NCBI GenBank assembly: GCA_030247675.1
Contig: JAOTRX010000004.1
Span: forward strand, 302,910-366,909
Length of the DNA: 64,000 nt
Reading direction: 5' to 3'
Origin: Desulforhopalus sp.
Lineage (GTDB): Bacteria; Desulfobacterota; Desulfobulbia; Desulfobulbales; Desulfocapsaceae
The notes beneath the pieces are model-generated. The model searched no databases. It was not told the origin of the DNA and saw only the letters and a program-made list of their open reading frames with translations. Position numbers and translations under genes: made by a program. Positions 45,064 through 53,815 of the stretch are shown in pieces (the stretch's first letter is position 1; each line of letters opens with the position of its first letter).

Positions 45064-46437
45064 TTATTGTCGGCCGGTGGCCGGCGAGCCGCCACGAATA
45101 CCGGCTTTTTCATATCTTGCCAGGATCAATCTGGTGAGTTTCGGGTAGTCTTCGTCAAAATGGTGGCCACCCGGCAATTTCAGCAGGTCGGCTTCCGTAT
45201 GTACAATGTCCATGCAGGCTGTCTCGTCTTTTTCTTTCTCACCGTAAATACATAGTACTTTGTTGGCAGGCAGGCGAAGCAATTCTGGGGCCATGGGCAG
45301 TTCACCGCTGCTTTGCCCCAACCACCCGGAAACCTGAATCTCGAAATCAATCTGTTTGCCGATCGCCAAGAAAACCAAAAGACGTACGCTTTCTTTATCA
45401 CTTAGCGGCAAGCGATTATAGAGCGGTGGAAGGATGTCGGCACCAAATGAATATCCGGCAAGGACAAAGGATTTTGCCCCCCAGGCCTTGCGATAATAGT
45501 CTAAGGTCTTGACTAAATCGTCGGTGGCTTGCTCGGGCGTTTTTCGACTCCAAAAGGTCCGCAAGGTATCGACACCAACCACCGGGTAACCTTGTTTCGC
45601 CATATCTTCGGCAATGATACGATCAAGATCTCGCCAGCCGCCATCTCCTGAATAAAATATTGTCACGGTTTCATTTGCGGCGGTTGCCGGAACTTCGACA
45701 ACCGCCATGGGTACAGAAGGACGACCAGACGGATCGATTAGTTTTTGCAGCTCCTCAACCAGAACGGCATCAGTCGCTGTACCGTATGGGGCAATGGTCG
45801 TTTTCGCTCCGGAAAGTTCTTTTACAAAGACAGCTGTCTTCTTTGCCGGCTGATCGGACCAAGCTGCATGCCAGGTGCCGACCAAGCCGGACGATGCTGT
45901 CAAGATGTTCCGCTCCTCTTGCCGGCTGGTAATAAATGGCGGACAGAGAGTTAAAGAGTCGGGTAATTTTACGGAAAAATCAATGGACAGATTTGTCGCC
46001 TTGTGCCCCGAAGACGATTCGGCATAAAGAAAAGGCAGCAAAGCTCCATCGTCGATGCCGCTGACGATAAGATTTTTTTTGTCGGACATGGAAATTTCTT
46101 GCAGCAAAGTGCTGATCGATGCCGCTACCTGTGAGGCATCGAGGCATTGCCGGGTTCCCGCTGAACGACCTTTAAAAACACGTTCCGTATCGATAACTGC
46201 CACTTGAACCCGGAGTCGCGCAATCCGTTCAGCCAGTTCGGCTGGAGGATATTTCTTTGGATCAGCAAAAACTAAAACCTGTTGGCGATTGCCAAAAAGA
46301 GGGTAGGCAATAGAGACGGGACCGAAACTGTCGGTAGCAATATTTGTATGCCAAACCAGTCCGTTTTTATGATAAGCAAACCACAACTCCATGGCTAAAA
46401 AGCTCATCACAGCACAGGTTATCGCCATTTTTTTCAA
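45064..46437 (-). CDS. AcvB/VirJ-family lysyl-phosphatidylglycerol hydrolase candidate
   Basis: A 457-residue exported alpha/beta-hydrolase. After an N-terminal signal (about 1-22) there is a first degenerate domain and then a C-terminal VirJ domain with FYSGDGGWRDLDR, the nucleophile elbow GYSFGADILP and the catalytic His in GGHHFDEDY. In Rhizobium and Agrobacterium such periplasmic proteins (AtvA/AcvB) remove the lysyl group from the lipid made by LpiA/MprF. Its nearness to mprF strongly suggests the same pair here. The mature N-terminal domain shows no motif I recognise. Confidence 0.82.
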   Translation of the reverse strand: MKKMAITCAVMSFLAMELWFAYHKNGLVWHTNIATDSFGPVSIAYPLFGNRQQVLVFADPKKYPPAELAERIARLRVQVAVIDTERVFKGRSAGTRQCLDASQVAASISTLLQEISMSDKKNLIVSGIDDGALLPFLYAESSSGHKATNLSIDFSVKLPDSLTLCPPFITSRQEERNILTASSGLVGTWHAAWSDQPAKKTAVFVKELSGAKTTIAPYGTATDAVLVEELQKLIDPSGRPSVPMAVVEVPATAANETVTIFYSGDGGWRDLDRIIAEDMAKQGYPVVGVDTLRTFWSRKTPEQATDDLVKTLDYYRKAWGAKSFVLAGYSFGADILPPLYNRLPLSDKESVRLLVFLAIGKQIDFEIQVSGWLGQSSGELPMAPELLRLPANKVLCIYGEKEKDETACMDIVHTEADLLKLPGGHHFDEDYPKLTRLILARYEKAGIRGGSPATGRQ

Positions 46438-46439
46438 GG

Positions 46440-46814
46440 TCAGAAAAAGACTCCCCGAAAGAGATACGCGGACAAAGCAGCACCCAGGGCGGCAACCACC
46501 AGACTCGTCAAGGCGCTGAGATTGACAAAGTAACCGCTTGGTATCTCGACGGGCTGGAGTGTCTGCAGCACTTTCCTGTACTGCAGGACTGCGGCTGTAG
46601 AAGAGAGTACCCCGAGGATAATAAAGGAAAGACCAATCCAGAAGGAAAGCCCCCTCTGCACCGACTCACTGTGTTGCGGCAGCAACATGTGGACAAACAA
46701 GCCGAATCTCTCTACCACAAAACCAAAAGCCATGAGGGTCAAAGAGGTTCGAGTCCAAGCCAACAGTGTTCGTTCTGCTGCAAAGAAAACTCTTGGGTCA
46801 TTGAGGTCAGACAT
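46440..46814 (-). CDS. DUF202 membrane protein (YidH-like)
   Basis: A 124-residue protein with three transmembrane helices. The family start MSDLNDPRVFFAAERTLLAWTRTSLTLMAFGF is complete from the Met at 46814; the longer open frame up to 46976 has no family resemblance. DUF202 proteins are of unknown function. It ends two bases before the start of the acvB-like gene, so the two are probably cotranscribed. Confidence 0.85.
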   Translation of the reverse strand: MSDLNDPRVFFAAERTLLAWTRTSLTLMAFGFVVERFGLFVHMLLPQHSESVQRGLSFWIGLSFIILGVLSSTAAVLQYRKVLQTLQPVEIPSGYFVNLSALTSLVVAALGAALSAYLFRGVFF

Positions 46815-47006
46815 TTTCAGTGATTCACGAATGAGTTGAAAAATTATGCAGGTACGATGTTCTCCGTGCTTTTCAATGATTACAACGTATCGAGTAGTAT
46901 ATTGAAAATCAAGGCGATAATTTGATGAGATGTTGCAGGATAGGAGATCGGGTATGAAAAAAAGTGGCAAAAGCACTGGTCAGATGCTGCGAGGTGGCGT
47001 GTAGTA

Positions 47007-47034
47007 TTGACAAACACATGGGATATCCTATTAT
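47007..47034 (+). promoter_or_regulatory. Strong sigma-70-type promoter candidate
   Basis: TTGACA (47007-47012) and TATTAT (47029-47034) are 16 bases apart, about 40 bases before the small gene at 47076. Confidence 0.6.
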
Positions 47035-47075
47035 CTGAGAATAAATGTTAATTGCCTTCTTGGAGCACAACAACC

Positions 47076-47282
47076 ATGCAGATAACCAATATGAGCAACC
47101 CAGCACCATCAAGCGGTGTATCCATTCTTAAATCAGCAAATGAGCAACCAAAGCTTGCTGGTGAGCTCATTAATAGGACGGTTGAGGATATGGTGCAAAT
47201 TCAAGCTGCACAGTCACCCTCCCAACGTATTGACATATCCGAAATAACAGGAACCGGGAAGATAATCAACACTACCGCGTGA
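47076..47282 (+). CDS. Small putative motility-type protein
   Basis: A 68-residue soluble protein from the ATG at 47076. The segment SILKSANEQPKLAGELINRTVEDM resembles the amphipathic helix of YjfB-like 'putative motility' proteins (K/Q-rich, ending in LLxxM). Family assignment is tentative. A strong promoter candidate precedes it and the next small gene follows 60 bases later on the same strand. Confidence 0.5.
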   Translation: MQITNMSNPAPSSGVSILKSANEQPKLAGELINRTVEDMVQIQAAQSPSQRIDISEITGTGKIINTTA

Positions 47283-47342
47283 ATGTTTTTTAGAGAAACA
47301 CCAAAACAAATATCTCTTCTCGTCAACAACAGGGAGCATGTG

Positions 47343-47549
47343 ATGAGTATAAGTGGGATAAGTGGAACGATGAACTATCAAGCCATGCAAATTGCCGGGC
47401 AGAAGAACAGTGGTCAAGCCAACCGTCAGACTCAAGCTGTAGCGCAAAGTTCGACCGAGGAAAGCAAGGAAAACAGAGCTGTTAAAAGTCAGGAAGTCAG
47501 CCAGGTGTCCGAGGCCACGGAGGCAAAATCCATCAATCTTTACGCCTGA
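47343..47549 (+). CDS. Small Gln/Ser-rich protein
   Basis: A 68-residue hydrophilic protein starting MSISGISGTMNYQAMQIAG, an opening seen in small YjfB-like proteins (MSISGIxxxM). A GGGAG site precedes the ATG at 47343. The remainder is Gln, Ser and Glu rich and probably disordered. It is probably cotranscribed with the preceding small gene. No function is recognised. Confidence 0.55.
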   Translation: MSISGISGTMNYQAMQIAGQKNSGQANRQTQAVAQSSTEESKENRAVKSQEVSQVSEATEAKSINLYA

Positions 47550-47593
47550 TATTCTGAGAGGATTACTGCTCACCAGGATCGGCTTTGACCGCA

Positions 47594-48745
47594 TCAGCGT
47601 GTAACTTGCCGTTCTGGAGCATTTCTCCTCTCGGCTCGGTAAAGGAGCACCCCCATTGCCGTTAAAGCCGCGAACGATGCTCCTGCAATAAACGCGGCTG
47701 AGGCGCCGAATCCGCTCCACAACCATCCTGCCAGGGCGCTTGCCGGAAAGAGCGCTATACCGCTTACCAGATTGAAGACCCCGAAGGCAGTACCTCGAAG
47801 ATCGGCCGGAGCAGTGTCGGCAACGAGTTTTGCGAGCAAGCCTTGGGTGAGTGCCATGTGCAGGCCCCAGAGTGCTGATCCCAGGAATGCAATGCCGGGC
47901 GACGCAGCTATCGCCAAGAAGATATCGGAGGCGACAAGTACTCCAAGCCCCAGCAACAAAAGTGTTCGGGCTGAAAATCGGTCCGCCGCAGCGCCTGCCG
48001 GATATGCACATCCGGCATAGACAAGATTCATCACAATCATGATCGCCGGTACATAGCCGACAGCAAGTCCGACGTCCTGGGCACGGAGAATCAAAAACGC
48101 TTCACTGAAACGAGCGAGGGTAAATCCTGCCCCGAGCGCAACGATAAGCCAGTACCGGCGCGACAGGCGCTTGGCTGCAGCTGGCGTCAGGCGATTTCCG
48201 GCCCTTATTGTTTTGCCTGGAGGCTCGGTTTCATGTACCGCAACGATCAGCAGAAACACTGAGAGAAAGGCTGGTATAATAGCTATCCACAGCACGGCTT
48301 TGATGTCATTTGCCAACCACAGCATGAAGACAGTGGCGAGGAGAGGCCCGACAAAGGCCCCGACGGAATCGAGCGACTGGCGTAAACCGAAGGCTGCGCC
48401 GCGAAGCTGCGGTGGCGCGATATCGGCGACCAGTGCATCACGCGGCGCGCCACGAATGCCTTTACCAATGCGATCGACAAAGCGTGCTCCGAATACCCAG
48501 CCTATTGTTGATGCAAGCGGAAATATCGGCTTGGTCATGGCACCTAATGCGTATCCAACTACTGCGAGGAGCTTTCGTTTTCCTAAGTAATCACTGATAG
48601 CCCCCGAAAACACCTTGGTGATCGCCGCCGCTCCCTCGGCAATGCCTTCGACAATGCCGATCGTCATCATCGATGCACCGAGCGTCGTTGCCATGAATAT
48701 CGGCAAGAGGCTGTGTACAAGCTCGGACGAGATGTCCATGAGCAT
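47594..48745 (-). CDS. MFS transporter with a stop codon near its natural start
   Basis: A 383-residue transporter with about twelve transmembrane helices; motif A-like sequences are AISDYLGKRK and DRIGKGIRGAPRDALVAD, typical of the 'MDISSEMIHSLLP' MFS group. The frame begins MLMDISSELVHSLLPIF, but upstream in the same frame lies MPKGI, a TGA at 48764-48766 and ALGFVS. Homologues read ...WALGFVSxLMDISSE here, so the original start was probably the ATG at 48781 and the TGA replaces a Trp codon. Translation from the internal Met at 48745 would still keep all helices except the first few residues. Confidence 0.8.
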   Translation of the reverse strand: MLMDISSELVHSLLPIFMATTLGASMMTIGIVEGIAEGAAAITKVFSGAISDYLGKRKLLAVVGYALGAMTKPIFPLASTIGWVFGARFVDRIGKGIRGAPRDALVADIAPPQLRGAAFGLRQSLDSVGAFVGPLLATVFMLWLANDIKAVLWIAIIPAFLSVFLLIVAVHETEPPGKTIRAGNRLTPAAAKRLSRRYWLIVALGAGFTLARFSEAFLILRAQDVGLAVGYVPAIMIVMNLVYAGCAYPAGAAADRFSARTLLLLGLGVLVASDIFLAIAASPGIAFLGSALWGLHMALTQGLLAKLVADTAPADLRGTAFGVFNLVSGIALFPASALAGWLWSGFGASAAFIAGASFAALTAMGVLLYRAERRNAPERQVTR

Positions 48746-48837
48746 TGAAACAAATCCAAGCGCTCAAATGCCTTTCGGCATTTTGTGGTAGTGGCTCTGA
48801 GGAGCGGCGGGCAATTCATTTGTCATGCGATATCTTG

Positions 48838-48966
48838 TCACACTCTTTTCAGCAATGCCTCAGATTCACTCGGCAGGATGATACTGAAAGTTGTCCAGCC
48901 ATCACTGCTTTTAACCTCAATGCTGCCGCCATGCAGTTCGACAATCCTGTGGACGATCAATTTCCA
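48838..48966 (-). pseudogene. C-terminal scrap of a histidine kinase
   Basis: The minus frame reads IVHRIVELHGGSIEVKSSDG, then WTTFSIILP and a natural stop. This is the last part of the G-box region and final strand of a HATPase domain. It closely resembles the end of the intact kinase at 61878 (IVELHGGSIEVQNRNGWTTFSV). The rest of the gene is missing. Confidence 0.7.
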
Positions 48967-48995
48967 GCGGGAATAATTTTGAGAGAACCATATTG

Positions 48996-51104
48996 TCATT
49001 GTCTATTCATATCAACAATGATGTTCTTTGCTTCTCCTACATATGGATCCTGATTTAGTTCTTCTTTCCACCTGAGGATATCGTCCTTGGGGGTATCCTT
49101 TTTTTCATCGGTGATCTCAAGTTGATCGTCATATAGCTTTGTCTGGTGGTTTCGGAACTGGGCGCTGAATTTTTTTCGCTCCTCACGGGCCTCTTCTATC
49201 CTCTGGCGCATATCTGTTAGCTTCAATGAAATAGCGGTCTGTTTGCTTCGTTCATCCGCCTTTACCGCCTCCTCGGCGATGAGCTGCAACCCCGGATCAT
49301 GTTCACCTCTCTGCAGACTCATTTTCCGGATCATATCCAGATCAATGGGCTTGCCGCTGAAGGAAGTATACTTTACAGGGCCGATTTGATCCCAAGGAAG
49401 AGAGTAATCAAGATACTTTTCACCTGATTTCAGGTGCTGAAATAAACTCGGCAGGACAATATCGGGCACAACACCATTGTACTGGGTGGAACCGCCGGTG
49501 ATTCGGTAGAACTTCTGGATAGTCACCTTCACCACCCCGAGATCGCCAACTTCTTTTGCCATTGAATCTCGTAGATTTTTGTTCAGATCTATAATGGTCT
49601 GCACAGTCCCTTTTCCATGGGTATGTTCGCCACCGACAATAATGGCTCGCTTATAATCCTGCAGGGCTGCGGCCACGATCTCCGACGCCGAAGCGGAAAA
49701 CTGGTTAACCAGAACAACAAGTGGACCGCTGTATTTGATAGTATCATCGTCGTCGTTCAGAACGCGGATCTTTCCGCTGCTGTCCTTGACCTGAACAACA
49801 GGCCCGGACTTGATGAATAACCCGGCGATATCGACGGCATCACCCAGCGAGCCGCCGCCATCATTGCGCAGGTCAAGAATAATCCCATTGAGTTTGTTTT
49901 TTCTCAGATCTTTTATGGCTTTACGGGTATCATCGGTGGCGTTCCTGGCATCTTCACCGCTCATTGTCTTTTCAAAATCCCGGTAAAAACTTGGGATCAG
50001 GATATAACCGATCTTCCCGCCATCCGGGGCGTCCAGCATCGTATCTTTTACGAAGGTATCTTCTACCTGAACCACATCTCTGACTATTGGTATAACCTTT
50101 TTTGTCCCATCCGGTTTCTTCACCGTCAGAAGAACCTTGGTTCCTTTCGGTCCCCGGATCAGGCGCACAGCATCAGTGGGACGCATATTAGTAATATCAA
50201 CCGGGTCGGCACCATTTTCTGAAATTTGCAGAAGACTATCTTCAGCCTGGAGCATACCCTGTTTGGCGGCAGGGCCTCCAGGGATGATACTCATAACCTT
50301 GATAAATCCGTTCTCCTCGCCAAGAAGAGCCCCCACTCCTTGCAGATTACCACGCATTTGAATGTCAAACTCTTCTCTTTGGTTGGGGGGAAGATAGTTT
50401 GTATGTGGGTCAAAGGCCCTGGCAATCGCATTAAAAAAGCGGTCATAATGATCCAACAGCGTTTCTTGATGCAGACGAAGGAAAAACTCTTTATTTACCT
50501 TGACCTCCTTCTCTTTCGCCTTCTCCCACAGCTCATCTTCCGGAAGTTTCTCCTTCGCTTTTATCTGCTCCTCCTCAAGGTCAAGATACCGGTACATAAC
50601 CTGCGCTTTCACTATCCTGCGCCATCTGTCCTCTAAGCCTTGCATATCATCGACATAGGCAATTTTTTTTGGATCGGTTTCATAGATTTCATCACTCTTC
50701 ACATCAAAACCGGTAGCCAATATCTGATCCACCATTTTTTCAACCTGGTCGATCCGTTCTTTCATGATATCGTATCCGGTTGCCGGCAGAACATTGGTCC
50801 CTTGTTCCAGGTCATCAGTTATATGGGAGGCAAAGGAACGGAGTACCTTTACGTCGCTACTCAGCAGAAACCTTTTCTGGTAATCAAGCTGCTTCAGGTA
50901 GAGATCGAAGACCTCTATGGACAAGGATTCATTCATCTCCTTATGACTGAAGTGGACGGCGGGAAGCTCTTTTTCCAGCATATAACCGATCAGCTGGTTT
51001 CTCTTCTGGACAAATCCCTGGATATCTTTTGCACTACCGGAACCGGCAGTGCAAAAAAGAAGCACCAGAAAGATCGCAAAAGCTCGTTTAGTGAAATTTT
51101 TCAT
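48996..51104 (-). CDS. prc: Carboxy-terminal processing protease Prc/Tsp (S41A)
   Basis: A 702-residue periplasmic serine protease. The Met at 51104 gives a standard signal peptide (MKNFTKRAFAIFLVLLFC); an earlier Met at 51161 would add 19 residues without a signal. After an N-terminal helical domain comes a PDZ domain (about 235-320, GVGALLGEENGFIKVMSIIPGGPA), then the S41 core with the catalytic Ser in FSASASEIVAAAL and Lys in HGKGTVQ, and the C-terminal DUF3340-type helical domain. Prc degrades SsrA-tagged or misfolded periplasmic proteins and processes peptidoglycan hydrolases and lipoproteins. Confidence 0.92.
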   Translation of the reverse strand: MKNFTKRAFAIFLVLLFCTAGSGSAKDIQGFVQKRNQLIGYMLEKELPAVHFSHKEMNESLSIEVFDLYLKQLDYQKRFLLSSDVKVLRSFASHITDDLEQGTNVLPATGYDIMKERIDQVEKMVDQILATGFDVKSDEIYETDPKKIAYVDDMQGLEDRWRRIVKAQVMYRYLDLEEEQIKAKEKLPEDELWEKAKEKEVKVNKEFFLRLHQETLLDHYDRFFNAIARAFDPHTNYLPPNQREEFDIQMRGNLQGVGALLGEENGFIKVMSIIPGGPAAKQGMLQAEDSLLQISENGADPVDITNMRPTDAVRLIRGPKGTKVLLTVKKPDGTKKVIPIVRDVVQVEDTFVKDTMLDAPDGGKIGYILIPSFYRDFEKTMSGEDARNATDDTRKAIKDLRKNKLNGIILDLRNDGGGSLGDAVDIAGLFIKSGPVVQVKDSSGKIRVLNDDDDTIKYSGPLVVLVNQFSASASEIVAAALQDYKRAIIVGGEHTHGKGTVQTIIDLNKNLRDSMAKEVGDLGVVKVTIQKFYRITGGSTQYNGVVPDIVLPSLFQHLKSGEKYLDYSLPWDQIGPVKYTSFSGKPIDLDMIRKMSLQRGEHDPGLQLIAEEAVKADERSKQTAISLKLTDMRQRIEEAREERKKFSAQFRNHQTKLYDDQLEITDEKKDTPKDDILRWKEELNQDPYVGEAKNIIVDMNRQ

Positions 51105-51256
51105 ATATTTTTCAACCGTAAAAAAAGGTGGTAACAGATCGTTATGGACTGCCTGGCACAAATGTCGCGGCTGTGCCTAAAACCTAGATCATTTCGTTCT
51201 GATTTCATGTAGTTAATCTCCTGTTCCGACTATTTCCACTATAAATTCTTCCTGTG

Positions 51257-51951
51257 TCAGGAAATAGCTCGGGCAATAGTGAATGCCGCCGCCGCAGCCA
51301 ACCCATCGATAAGTCTGGTCTGCAGAGCACTACGTATCGGCCGGGCGCCGGTGAAGAACCCTTTTGCAAAACCAAAGACAAACAGTGCCAATAGCGTTAA
51401 AATAGACGAGAGAGTAAGGCTCGACCGCTATTATCCAGAAGCATATAGGGCAAAAGCGGGATCATCCCCCCAAACAATATAGGCGCTTGAAATAGTAAGG
51501 GCACTGTTACGCGCCCGCCGAGGTTTAATCCCTTCAAGCCCCAACTCGAAACGCATCATAAAGTTGACCCAGTCGCTTGGTCGATGGCGTAGGGCCTCAA
51601 CCAGCGGGGCAACCTGCTGGGCGGTGAGTCCGTAACCGAGAAACACTTTTTCGATTTCGGCGCACTCTGTTTCTGGTTTTTCTACTATTTCCCGTTCCTC
51701 CCGGCGACGTTCATTGGTGTAATGTTCTATATCGCTACGGGTTGCAAGGTATCCTCCCAACCCCATGGCGATGGAGCCGGCAGCGATATCAGCAAGCCCG
51801 GCGGTTACAATAATACCAGTTGCAATGATCGCGCCTGTCAGCCCGGCAGCGAGTGCAAAAGAACCGGTGAGGCCATCCAACATCCAATAACCATGTCACG
51901 AACACTGTCACTGGCGGTAAAGTGCTGTTCGGTATGGGAAATCATGGGCAT
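51257..51951 (-). pseudogene. VIT1/CCC1-family transporter, multiply frameshifted
   Basis: Pieces of one gene appear in sequence: MPMISHTEQHFTASDSVRDMVIG in the first frame, then MLDGLTGSFALAAGLTGAII with the ferritin-like-free VIT core (LADIAAGSIAMGLGGYLATRSD), then MIPLLPYMLL in a third frame and LTLLALFVFGFAKGFFTGARP, LIDGLAAAAAFTIA at the end. At least three single-base shifts (near 51880, 51470 and 51425) are needed to join them. VIT proteins move Fe(II) or Mn(II). The repeated breaks make real decay likely. Confidence 0.75.
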
Positions 51952-52192
51952 TGGAAACCCCTTCTTGCAATGGTTAATATTATAGTTTCCTTCCGCCGGT
52001 AAACGTGAAGAATACCGGGACTATGTTCAGTACCCCTCTTCTGAGTGAATTGACTCTTCGACCGATTGTTGCTTACAAAAAAGCAAGCAACAATCGGTAC
52101 GGTGATGTCTATAACATGTAAAAGCAATTAACGAAAAATATTGATCAGGCAACATCAATAACCCGATTTCCCACACTTTTAACAACTACCTG

Positions 52193-53074
52193 TCAGGTGA
52201 AGTGGAGCAGTTCCTTGCCCGCTTGGTAGACGGTGATTTCACCGGACGATTCTGAGAGAACAACAGCTATAGCCTGGGTATGACTGGTAAGCGCGCAGGC
52301 TGAATGGTGCCGTGCTCCCTTGCCGGATTCCATGCCGTCGGAACGGCCCTGCGTGGCGATGAAGACGGCGGACGACCGCACTTCACCATTGGGGTTCACC
52401 AAGAACGCCCCATCCAGGGCGCTCAATTCGCGAAGGATCTCTATGAAGTCATCGCGGAAGATGTTGCGTATGTTTGCAGGATAGCCAGCGCAGGGGTTAA
52501 GAATGAGCTGCCAGGTGTAAGGTGCCACATCATCCGGAGAGCTGATAATGAAACAAGTGCCGATAGATTTGCCCTCCCGGCCTTCGTGGGCGAATCGCAT
52601 GGAGATGCTGATAAGCATCAGGAGGGTTTGTGGAGTTTCAATACTGTCGAACGAGGCAATTTGGCTGTCCATCAGCCAGGGTAGCTGATGGGAGGGTATC
52701 ACGATGTGCAATCCATTGATCATGCCACTCTCGCAGGCGGTAAGGTTGATCGCCGGTTTGTGAAACTCCAGCTTGCCCGTCACGACTGCCAAGAAATAGC
52801 CCAGGGTAAGAAAATTTTCCCCCTTTGCGATCTTCGGTACTGGGATGACCGAATGAGCGGTGGTTTCCTCTACTGGTAGACTTTCCGGGGTTCGAGATAG
52901 CCAAATGTAACGTTGAAAAGATCTCGCCTCTGAAAGGAAGTCAATCTCATTACGACCACAGGCTTGGATGATGAGAGTGTCTATACCCAGTTCCCTGGCC
53001 AGCGCGTCGGCATGGCTCATGATCAACTTTTCTTGCTCCTGCCCCTGGGGGCAATTATAGCTTTTTGTGTCCAT
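52193..53074 (-). CDS. DisA_N-type diadenylate cyclase candidate with unusual N-terminal domain
   Basis: A 293-residue protein. The C-terminal ~120 residues form a DAC domain: ELSALDGAFLVNPNGEV carries the DGA motif and GKGARHHSACALTSHTQAI the RHxxA motif, followed by VVLSESSGEITVYQAGK. Both catalytic motifs are intact, so synthesis of cyclic di-AMP is plausible. The N-terminal ~150 residues (EKLIMSHADALARELGIDTLI) resemble the pyruvate-kinase C-domain-like module of DacZ-type proteins rather than DisA or CdaA. No transmembrane segment is present. It stands alone. Confidence 0.8.
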   Translation of the reverse strand: MDTKSYNCPQGQEQEKLIMSHADALARELGIDTLIIQACGRNEIDFLSEARSFQRYIWLSRTPESLPVEETTAHSVIPVPKIAKGENFLTLGYFLAVVTGKLEFHKPAINLTACESGMINGLHIVIPSHQLPWLMDSQIASFDSIETPQTLLMLISISMRFAHEGREGKSIGTCFIISSPDDVAPYTWQLILNPCAGYPANIRNIFRDDFIEILRELSALDGAFLVNPNGEVRSSAVFIATQGRSDGMESGKGARHHSACALTSHTQAIAVVLSESSGEITVYQAGKELLHFT

Positions 53075-53237
53075 GCTGTTGGTCCTTAATTTGTCAGCAA
53101 CTAAGTTAGGTATAACAGGCCATCTTTGTTAAGTATTTCTTTCAATTGATAATTGGTCGAATTTTACCCAGATGAGGGTCTGATTTGTCTCAAGGTGCTG
53201 GGAAAACAAGGTAGACTCACACAATATTTCAATTTAA

Positions 53238-53585
53238 TTAAAATGTTATGATCTCATATCCGTTATCCCTATATGATGCCATTCCGGGATGGCCGGATAC
53301 ATCATCAAGAATGGTAAGACCCTGTTCTTTTGCAGACTCAAGGGTTCCCAATTTGTTGGAACATGCTTTGCAAACCCCTGCTACCAGGCCTGCCTCAAGA
53401 TTCTTTTTCCACAATCCGTTCAAGGAATTTTCTGATTTCACCAGTTCTGGGATCAGTTTGACTGAAGCCCCTTCAATAATGATTTTCGCTTCGTGTCCTT
53501 TGGCCTTCATATCCAGTGCATTCAAAAGCACATGAATGAAACACATTGGATCGCCGTTGAATACAAATAGGGCAAATTTTTTCAT
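53238..53585 (-). CDS. DsrE/DsrF-like protein
   Basis: A 115-residue single-domain protein with the DsrE fold layout: KKFALFVFNGDPMCFIHVLLNALDMKAKGHEAKIIIEGAS at the N terminus, a GVCKACSNKLG segment with two Cys where sulfur-carrier Cys residues sit, and a C-terminal HPGMASYRDNGYEIITF strand. DsrE-like proteins handle persulfide sulfur or act in unknown roles in anaerobes. Here the Cys pair suggests a redox or sulfur-transfer function. It stands alone. Confidence 0.75.
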   Translation of the reverse strand: MKKFALFVFNGDPMCFIHVLLNALDMKAKGHEAKIIIEGASVKLIPELVKSENSLNGLWKKNLEAGLVAGVCKACSNKLGTLESAKEQGLTILDDVSGHPGMASYRDNGYEIITF

Positions 53586-53815
53586 GGTGTGACTCCTTTT
53601 ATGTATTTTTTGAAAAAATGCTGATGTTCATGCGTCCGATCATATTCGTTTCAAGGAACATATCTGAAAATCAGATAACTGACAGGTGGTGTCTATCCGT
53701 ATTTTGCGAAAAAGTTCCCCTTGCCAGGATTTTGTATTTCCAATTGCAGGGGCCAAGTCTGTGAAACCCATCCGAGTCCATATCAACAAATGTTTCGGTT
53801 GGTTATTTGTTTCAA

